Shown here in pieces: positions 48,756-54,304 of a DNA stretch of 54,304 bases. Within the stretch, counting starts at the first letter, position 1, and every line of letters starts with the position of its first letter. Source of the DNA: a bacterium (GTDB taxonomy: Bacteria > Joyebacterota > Joyebacteria > Joyebacterales > Joyebacteraceae); assembly GCA_029990205.1 (NCBI GenBank), contig JAPEKQ010000017.1:1-54304 (forward strand), read 5' to 3'. Position numbers and translations under genes: made by a program. The notes beneath the pieces are model-generated. The model was not told the origin of the DNA, searched no databases, and was given only the letters and a program-made list of their open reading frames with translations.

Positions 48756-50837
48756 ATGAAGTCTCCGTCACCCGACAAGATCAGGAACATAGCCCTCGTC
48801 GCTCACGGCGACGCAGGTAAGACAAGTCTTGCAGAAGCGATGCTGCTCGCAGGCAAGGCCATCCAGCGCATGGGCAAGGTCGACGACGGCTCCAGCGCGC
48901 TCGACTACGCCGAGAACGAGAAGAAGCGCGGGATCACGATCAACCTGGGCCTTGGCAATCTCAAGTGGGCCGACACGAAGGTCAATCTGCTCGACTGTCC
49001 CGGGTACGCTGACTTCTACGGCGACGTGAAGGCCGGTATCGCAGTCGCCGACGGCGCGGTTCTGCTCGTGGCCGCTCCGGCGGGTGTCGAGGTCGGGACC
49101 GAACTCGTCTGGCAGTTCCTCGACAGGCTCTCCCGTCCGCGCGTCATCGTCATTAACAAGATGGACAAGGAGCACGCCGACTACTCCAAGTGCCTCAAGG
49201 ATTGTCAGGAAGCGCTCGGCGCGCGCCTCGCGCCCGTGACGATTCCGATCGGTTCGGCCGACGGCTTCAAGGGCATCATCGATCTCATTGAAGAGAAGGC
49301 CTATCTCTACGAGGGGCCGGGGAAGTTCAAGAAGGAAGACATCCCCGCCGACATGGCCGACGAGGCCGCCGACCTCCGGACGCAGCTGATCGAGGCTGCC
49401 GCCGAGAGCGACGAGGAGCTCATGGAGAAGTTCTTCGGTGAGGAGACCCTCTCGAAGGACGAGATCCTCAAGGGCCTCAAGGCCGGAGTCGCGGCTGCGA
49501 CCATCGTCCCGGCGCTGGCGTCGGCCGCCACAAGCGGTGTCGGCGTCGAGCCGCTTCTCGATATCATCGTCGGTGTGATGCCGTCTCCCGCGGACATGCC
49601 GGATGCGGTCGGCACGAAGCCGAGGAGCGAGGACGAGATCACGCGCCCGTGCGATGCGAACGGTCCGCTCGCGGCCCACGTCTTCAAGACCGTCGCGGAG
49701 CAGCACGTGGGTGAGATGTCGTACTTCCGCGTCTACTCCGGTTCTGCGAGCTCCGGTACCGAGGCGCTCAACGCCAACAATGACAAGACTGAGCGAATGG
49801 GGACCGTCTACGCGATGGTCGGTCGCGAGCGCAGCGAGATGGAGGCTGTGACCGCGGGCGATATCGGAGCGGTCGTCAAGCTCAAGAGCACGCATACGAA
49901 CGACACACTCTGCCTGAAGAGCGACCCGATCATCCTTCGCCCGATCGAGTTCCCGAAGGCCGTCCTCTCGGCCGCCGTCAAGGCGAAGTCCAGCGGCGAC
50001 GAGGACAAGGTCAGCGCCGGTCTCCAGAAGCTCCACGACGAGGACCCGACGTTCAGCGTCGTGTTCGACTCCAACCTCAAGCAGACGATCATCTCCGGGC
50101 TCGGCAACCTCCACCTCGACGTGATGGTCGACAAGCTCAAGGAGAAGTACGGCGTCGAGGTTGACCGCGAGAAGCCGAAGATCGCGTTCCGCGAGACCAT
50201 CAGGAAGTCCGCGAAGGCCGAAGGGAAGTACAAGAAGCAGAGTGGTGGACGCGGGCAGTTCGGCGTCTGCTGGCTTCGCATCGAGCCGAACGAGCGAGGC
50301 GCCGGCTTCGAGTTCCTCAACGAGATCGTCGGTGGCTCGATTCCTTCGAAGTTCATCCCGGCCGTCGAGAAGGGTGTTCTCGAGCGGATGTCGAAGGGCG
50401 TCATTGCCGGCTACCCGATGGTCGACGTGAAGGTGGCCGTGTACGACGGCAAGTACCACTCGGTCGATTCGAACGAGATGGCTTTCAAGATGGCCGGTTC
50501 GTTCGGCTTCAAGCTCGCCTCCGCTGACGCGTCGGGCGTGCTGCTCGAGCCGATCCACCTGGTCAGGATCGTCGTGCCGGACGAGTACCTCGGCGACGTG
50601 ATGGGTGACATCTCTTCGCGACGGGGCAAGATCCGCGAGACGGGGCAGGAGGGACGCAACCAGGTCGTGACCGCGCTGGTGCCGCTCTCCGAGCTCTACA
50701 TGTACTCGACCAACCTGCGTTCGATCACACAGGGACGAGGCTACTTCGAGATGGAGTTCTCGCACTACGAGGAGACTCCGCCGGACGTGCAGGCGAAGAT
50801 CGTCGCAGAGTCCGAGCTCGAGGAAGACGAGGAGTAG
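48756..50837 (+). CDS. Elongation factor G-like GTPase (EF-G2 type)
   Basis: This 693-aa translational GTPase has all EF-G domains: the G domain with P-loop AHGDAGKTSLAEAML, the RGITINLGL switch region, DCPGYADF and NKMD, then domains II to V to the acidic C-terminus (ESELEEDEE). The P-loop GDAGKTS and the missing canonical AHIDAGKTT fit the EF-G2 paralogue group rather than the main fusA product. EF-G2 proteins bind ribosomes and GTP, but their role is not settled. The ATG at 48756 follows GGAAGGA. The main fusA would be expected elsewhere, with rpsL and rpsG. Confidence 0.85.
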   Translation: MKSPSPDKIRNIALVAHGDAGKTSLAEAMLLAGKAIQRMGKVDDGSSALDYAENEKKRGITINLGLGNLKWADTKVNLLDCPGYADFYGDVKAGIAVADGAVLLVAAPAGVEVGTELVWQFLDRLSRPRVIVINKMDKEHADYSKCLKDCQEALGARLAPVTIPIGSADGFKGIIDLIEEKAYLYEGPGKFKKEDIPADMADEAADLRTQLIEAAAESDEELMEKFFGEETLSKDEILKGLKAGVAAATIVPALASAATSGVGVEPLLDIIVGVMPSPADMPDAVGTKPRSEDEITRPCDANGPLAAHVFKTVAEQHVGEMSYFRVYSGSASSGTEALNANNDKTERMGTVYAMVGRERSEMEAVTAGDIGAVVKLKSTHTNDTLCLKSDPIILRPIEFPKAVLSAAVKAKSSGDEDKVSAGLQKLHDEDPTFSVVFDSNLKQTIISGLGNLHLDVMVDKLKEKYGVEVDREKPKIAFRETIRKSAKAEGKYKKQSGGRGQFGVCWLRIEPNERGAGFEFLNEIVGGSIPSKFIPAVEKGVLERMSKGVIAGYPMVDVKVAVYDGKYHSVDSNEMAFKMAGSFGFKLASADASGVLLEPIHLVRIVVPDEYLGDVMGDISSRRGKIRETGQEGRNQVVTALVPLSELYMYSTNLRSITQGRGYFEMEFSHYEETPPDVQAKIVAESELEEDEE

Positions 50838-50894
50838 ATACTCCGCTGATGCGCCGGAAGGACGACGCCGACGTCGTCGGAGGGAGGAAGCCAG

Positions 50895-51644
50895 GTGTCT
50901 GGACATTCGAAGTGGGCGTCCATCAAGCACAAGAAGGCCGCGACTGACGCCAAGCGCGGGAAGATCTTCAATAAGCACGCGAAGCTCATCGAGGTCGCTG
51001 CGCGATCCGGTGGTCCGGACGTGAGCATCAACGTCCGGCTCCGCGGGGCGGTGCAGGCGGCTCGCGATGACAATATGCCCAACGACAAGATCGACCACGC
51101 CATCAAGAAGGGCGCCGGTCTGATCGAGGGCGTGACGTACGAGGAGATCGTCTACGAGGCGTACGGTCCTGCCGGTGTGGCGATGATGATCGACTGTCTG
51201 ACCGACAACAAGAACCGGACGGTCGGTGAGATCCGTCACATCCTGCTGAAGAAGGACGGACATCTCGGCGAAGGCGGCAGCGTCGCCTGGAACTTCTCGC
51301 AGAAGGGCATCATTGCGGTCCCGACCGAGGGGAACGACGAGGACGCGGTTCTCGAGGCGGTCCTTGAGGCGGGCGCCGAGGACATCTCCAATGAGGGTGA
51401 TGTTTTCGAGATCACGACCGACCCGAAGGACTTCGCGGCCGTGCGTGACGCGCTGGACGCGGCGGGCATCAAGGTGCAGAGTTCGCAGATCACGCGCATC
51501 CCCGGTTCGACCGCGAAGATCGAGGATGAGGGGGAGGCGCAGAAGGTCCTCAGCCTCATGGAGATCCTCGAGGATCACGACGACATCCAGAACGTTTCGG
51601 CGAACTTCGACATTCCCGATGAGATCCTGGAGAAGCTCGGATAG
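50895..51644 (+). CDS. yebC: YebC/PmpR-family protein
   Basis: This 249-aa YebC-family protein starts with the hallmark SGHSKWASIKHKKAATDAKRGK, shortened here to GHSKWASIKHKKAATDAKRG. It contains YEEIVYEAYGPAGVAMMI and TDNKNRTVGEIRHIL. Members were described as transcription regulators and more recently as translation factors that help ribosomes through difficult motifs. Its place directly after EF-G2 and before ruvC fits both the common yebC-ruvC order and a translation link. The GTG at 50895 follows GGAGGGAGGAAG. Confidence 0.95.
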   Translation: MSGHSKWASIKHKKAATDAKRGKIFNKHAKLIEVAARSGGPDVSINVRLRGAVQAARDDNMPNDKIDHAIKKGAGLIEGVTYEEIVYEAYGPAGVAMMIDCLTDNKNRTVGEIRHILLKKDGHLGEGGSVAWNFSQKGIIAVPTEGNDEDAVLEAVLEAGAEDISNEGDVFEITTDPKDFAAVRDALDAAGIKVQSSQITRIPGSTAKIEDEGEAQKVLSLMEILEDHDDIQNVSANFDIPDEILEKLG

Positions 51645-51658
51645 CGAGGCGGAGCCCT

Positions 51659-52168
51659 GTGGCCGAGAAGGTGGTCGTCCTGGGGATCGATCCCGGAAGC
51701 ATCATCACCGGATTCGGCGTCGTGGAGACCGACGGGTCGTCGTCCCGCGTCATCGAGTGGGACTCCGTCAAGACATCATCGCGCACCCCGTTGCCGGCGC
51801 GTCTGGCGGCCATCTACGAGGCCGTCGTTGAACAGATCAGTTCACACCGACCCGATGTCATCGCGGTCGAGAACGTCTTCCAATCCAAGAACGTCAAGTC
51901 GGCGCTCAAGCTCGGTCACGCACGGGGTGTCATCCTGCTTGCGGCGGCGCAGAGCGGCGCCGAGATCCACGAGTATGCACCGCGCGAGGTGAAGCAGTCG
52001 GTCGTCGGTATCGGCTCGGCGTCGAAGGCGCAGGTCGCCTCGATGGTGCGCCGTCTGCTCGATGTCGGGGACGCTGAACTCGCCGAGGATGAATCGGATG
52101 CTCTGGGCGTCGCGCTCTGCTACGCTCACCGGATGCGGTCGAGCGTCCTCAAGGAGAGCCGAACATGA
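51659..52168 (+). CDS. ruvC: Crossover junction endodeoxyribonuclease RuvC
   Basis: RuvC cuts Holliday junctions. The 169-aa protein has the four acidic residues: LGIDPGSIITGFGVV, IAVENVFQSKN and DESDALGVALCYAH. The GTG at 51659 lies 14 nt after the yebC stop, and its end overlaps ruvA by 4 nt (ATGA). Confidence 0.96.
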   Translation: MAEKVVVLGIDPGSIITGFGVVETDGSSSRVIEWDSVKTSSRTPLPARLAAIYEAVVEQISSHRPDVIAVENVFQSKNVKSALKLGHARGVILLAAAQSGAEIHEYAPREVKQSVVGIGSASKAQVASMVRRLLDVGDAELAEDESDALGVALCYAHRMRSSVLKESRT

Positions 52169-52752
52169 TAGCCGAGCTGTCCGGCAAGCTCATCAGGAAG
52201 AACCCGTCCGGAATCGTCGTCGATGTCGGCGGGGTCGGCTTCCGCGTGCTCGCGCCGCTCTCGACCTTCCGGTCGCTCCCCGATGAGGGAGAGAACGTGC
52301 ACCTCTTCACGCATCTGAACGTGCGAGAGGACGCACTCGACCTCTTCGGCTTCGCCACCACAGCTGAGCGGACGATCTTCACCGAGCTCATTTCCGTCAG
52401 CGGCATCGGTCCGAAGCTGGGGCTGGCCGTTCTGTCAGGGCTCTCGCCCGAGGTCTTCCACGAGGCCGTCATTCAGGAGGACGTCGCACTTCTGACCACG
52501 ATCAAGGGAATCGGGAAGAAGACGGCGCAGCGGCTCGTGGTCGAACTCAAGGAGAAGCTCTCCGGGATGGACGTCTCGTCGATCGGCGGCGCCGGCGACG
52601 AGCAGCGTGAAGAGATGGGTGACGCAGTCCGCGCGCTGGTCTCGCTCGGGATCCCGCAGGCGTCGGCCCGCGAGGCTGTGCTGGCGGTGCGCAGGGAGTG
52701 CGGCGAGGACCTTTCGATCGAGGAACTGATCAAGCGTGCCCTGAGGAAGTAG
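52165..52752 (+). CDS. ruvA: Holliday junction branch migration protein RuvA
   Basis: RuvA binds the four-way junction and loads RuvB. The 195-aa protein has the N-terminal OB fold ([19 protein letters not shown]), helix-hairpin-helix motifs ([18 protein letters not shown] and [17 protein letters not shown]) and the C-terminal RuvB-binding domain ([19 protein letters not shown]). Confidence 0.97.
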   Translation: MIAELSGKLIRKNPSGIVVDVGGVGFRVLAPLSTFRSLPDEGENVHLFTHLNVREDALDLFGFATTAERTIFTELISVSGIGPKLGLAVLSGLSPEVFHEAVIQEDVALLTTIKGIGKKTAQRLVVELKEKLSGMDVSSIGGAGDEQREEMGDAVRALVSLGIPQASAREAVLAVRRECGEDLSIEELIKRALRK

Positions 52753-52780
52753 CCGGGCACCGGCCAACGGAGCGAACACG

Positions 52781-53815
52781 ATGTCCGAGACTCGCGTGAC
52801 CACCCCGAACCTGTCCAACGACGACGCCCGATTCGAGACGCGACTCAGACCGCCGTCGTTCAGCGAGTTCGTCGGCCAGGACTCGCTCAAGGCGAATCTC
52901 AGCGTCTTCATCGAGGCCGCGAGGAAGCGCGAAGAACCGCTCGACCACTGTCTGTTCTACGGTCCGCCGGGCCTCGGCAAGACGACGCTCGCGCACATCA
53001 TCGCGCACGAGATGGGGACCGAACTCGTGACGACCTCGGGGCCGGTCATCGAGCGTCCGTACGATCTCACCGGAGTGCTCACCAACCTCAAGCGCGGCGA
53101 TGTGCTCTTCGTCGACGAGATCCACCGTCTCTCGCACGTGGTGGAGGAGTACCTCTACCCGGCGATGGAGGACTTCTGTGTCGACATCGTTCTGGACAAG
53201 GGACCATCGGCTCGGAGTGTGAAGCTCAATCTTGAGCACTTCACGCTGGTCGGCGCGACGACGCGGGCGGGACTCCTGACCTCGCCCCTCAGGTCCCGGT
53301 TCGGCGTCGCGCAGCGACTGAACTACTACGTGGCCGATGAGCTTGCGAGGATCGTTGAGCGGTCGGCGGGCATTCTTGGTGTTCCGATCGACCCGGAGGG
53401 CGCGCTCGAGATCGCGCGCCGTTCGAGGGGAACGCCCAGGATCGCGAATCGGCTGCTGCGGCGTATCCGGGACTTCGCCGAGGTCATCGCAGACGGTCGG
53501 ATCACGGCCGAGGTCGCGCACGAGTCGCTCCTTCGGCTCGAGGTCGACGAGGCGGGTCTGGACGAGATGGATCGCCGGATCATGGAAGCGGTCATCCACA
53601 AGTTCGATGGCGGACCGGTCGGTGTGAAGAGCCTGGCGGTCGCTGTGGGTGAGGAGGCGGACACGATCGAGGAGATCTACGAGCCGTTCCTCATCCAGCA
53701 GGGTCTGCTCAAGCGCACGCAGCGCGGGCGCGAAGCGACCCCGGCCGCGTATGACTACTTCGGCGCCGGCGGCCGTGGGCGGAACGAGTCAGAGGAACAG
53801 GGAAGCCTTCTCTAG
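52781..53815 (+). CDS. ruvB: Holliday junction branch migration helicase RuvB
   Basis: RuvB is the AAA+ motor of the RuvABC resolvasome. The 344-aa protein has [11 protein letters not shown], Walker [15 protein letters not shown], Walker [12 protein letters not shown], sensor GATTRAGLL and the arginine-finger region PLRSRFG, then the winged-helix end ([20 protein letters not shown]). It follows ruvA by 28 nt. Confidence 0.97.
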   Translation: MSETRVTTPNLSNDDARFETRLRPPSFSEFVGQDSLKANLSVFIEAARKREEPLDHCLFYGPPGLGKTTLAHIIAHEMGTELVTTSGPVIERPYDLTGVLTNLKRGDVLFVDEIHRLSHVVEEYLYPAMEDFCVDIVLDKGPSARSVKLNLEHFTLVGATTRAGLLTSPLRSRFGVAQRLNYYVADELARIVERSAGILGVPIDPEGALEIARRSRGTPRIANRLLRRIRDFAEVIADGRITAEVAHESLLRLEVDEAGLDEMDRRIMEAVIHKFDGGPVGVKSLAVAVGEEADTIEEIYEPFLIQQGLLKRTQRGREATPAAYDYFGAGGRGRNESEEQGSLL

Positions 53816-53848
53816 AGGATCCGGGTCTTCCTCAGGCGCGAATGCGAC

Positions 53849-53863
53849 GCTGCCGAAGGCAGC
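53849..53863 (+). other. Small hairpin between ruvB and queH
   Basis: A 6-bp stem GCTGCC/GGCAGC with a 3-nt loop lies in the 99-nt gap. No T tract follows, so it is not a clear terminator. Confidence 0.35.
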
Positions 53864-53914
53864 ATGCCTGTCGCCCTGAGCGCGGGAGGAAGGCCCGGAG
53901 TCTCATTGGAAACC

Positions 53915-54304
53915 ATGCGTGTACTCCTTCACATCTGCTGCGGCCCGTGCGCCATCGTGCCCATCCGAGCGCTTCGCGACGAGGGGCATGATGTTGAGGC
54001 GGCCTTCCTGAATCCGAACATCCATCCGTATCAGGAGTACGAGAAGAGGCTTGAGGCGGCCCGTGAGGTGACCGAGGCCTTCGACGTGCCGATGCCGTTC
54101 GTGGACGAGTACGGGTTGACGGCGTTCCTGCGTGCGGTTGTCGGAAGCGAAGACGAGCGATGCCGCATCTGCTACGCGCTCAGGCTTGACCGCGCGGCGG
54201 AGGTCGCAGCGGCGGGCGGCTACGATGCGTTCACAACGACGATGTTCGTGAGTACGCAGCAGGACCACGAGGTGATCCGGAGCGCGGGGGAGGCGGCGGC
54301 GGAG
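53915..54304 (+). CDS. queH: Epoxyqueuosine reductase QueH (cut by window end)
   Basis: QueH reduces epoxyqueuosine to queuosine in tRNA using an iron-sulfur cluster. The first 130 codons show the N-terminal HICCGPCAIVPI cysteine motif, NPNIHPYQEYEKRLEA, the CRICYALRLDRAA cysteine pair and FTTTMFVSTQQDHE, all typical of the family. The gene runs off the right edge; about 50-80 residues are missing. The ATG at 53915 is the natural start. Confidence 0.9.
   Translation, partial: MRVLLHICCGPCAIVPIRALRDEGHDVEAAFLNPNIHPYQEYEKRLEAAREVTEAFDVPMPFVDEYGLTAFLRAVVGSEDERCRICYALRLDRAAEVAAAGGYDAFTTTMFVSTQQDHEVIRSAGEAAAE

Overview
The window is a GC-rich bacterial chromosome segment with dense, mostly co-directional operons, many 1-4 nt stop/start overlaps and frequent GTG starts. 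A short secreted protein at 38969-39487 ends in a type IX secretion-style sorting tail (YPNPFNP ... YDVTGR ... GVYF). Together with dapL, HdrA/MvhD and an EF-G2-type factor this points to an uncultured lineage of the FCB group (Eisenbacteria, Krumholzibacteriota or Latescibacterota type). The phylum is an inference. No tRNA, rRNA, CRISPR array or insertion sequence was seen.

Layout. 240-1568: an alkaline-phosphatase-superfamily phosphodiesterase with its own promoter and a strong terminator. 1818-16159: a chemosensory operon behind a near-perfect sigma-54 promoter: cheR-TPR, two cheW, hdrA, mvhD, an MCP, a TusA-like gene, a second MCP, cheA, cheB, a stand-alone receiver and a GAF-GGDEF diguanylate cyclase. 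This is the most unusual region. Electron-transfer and sulfur-carrier genes sit inside a signalling operon whose two receptors have no extracytoplasmic sensor domain. Several core enzymes are also damaged or degenerate: cheR is frameshifted, cheA has an in-frame TGA, CheB lacks its phospho-acceptor Asp, and the receiver lacks its conserved Lys.

16196-20905: a 17-bp tandem repeat, then an ABC ATPase and an ABC-2 permease fused to an M1 metallopeptidase. 21037-22434 (minus): a lipoprotein arylsulfotransferase-like beta-propeller with an abnormal C-terminus. 22689-26417: a heterodimeric ABC exporter pair. 26383-30714 (minus): hypE-hypD (glycyl-radical trans-4-hydroxyproline dehydratase and its activase) and an EamA transporter. 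30907-37370: two large membrane-associated phosphodiesterases of the alkaline phosphatase superfamily, a 65-aa ribbon-helix-helix-like protein, an EMC3/Oxa1-like membrane protein and a PHP phosphoesterase. This is a second candidate for an uncharacterised system.

37490-41126: two related secreted proteins flanking the sorting-tail protein, each behind its own sigma-70-type promoter. 41123-46539: lysine, folate and pantothenate biosynthesis (dapL, folB, folK, panB, panC), with a deoxynucleoside kinase, a HIT protein and a LytR_C-domain protein. 46701-48545 (minus): a PpiD/SurA-like chaperone. It is divergent from an EF-G2-yebC-ruvC-ruvA-ruvB block, which is followed by queH cut by the window end.

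All functional calls are read from motifs and family knowledge; no database search was possible.
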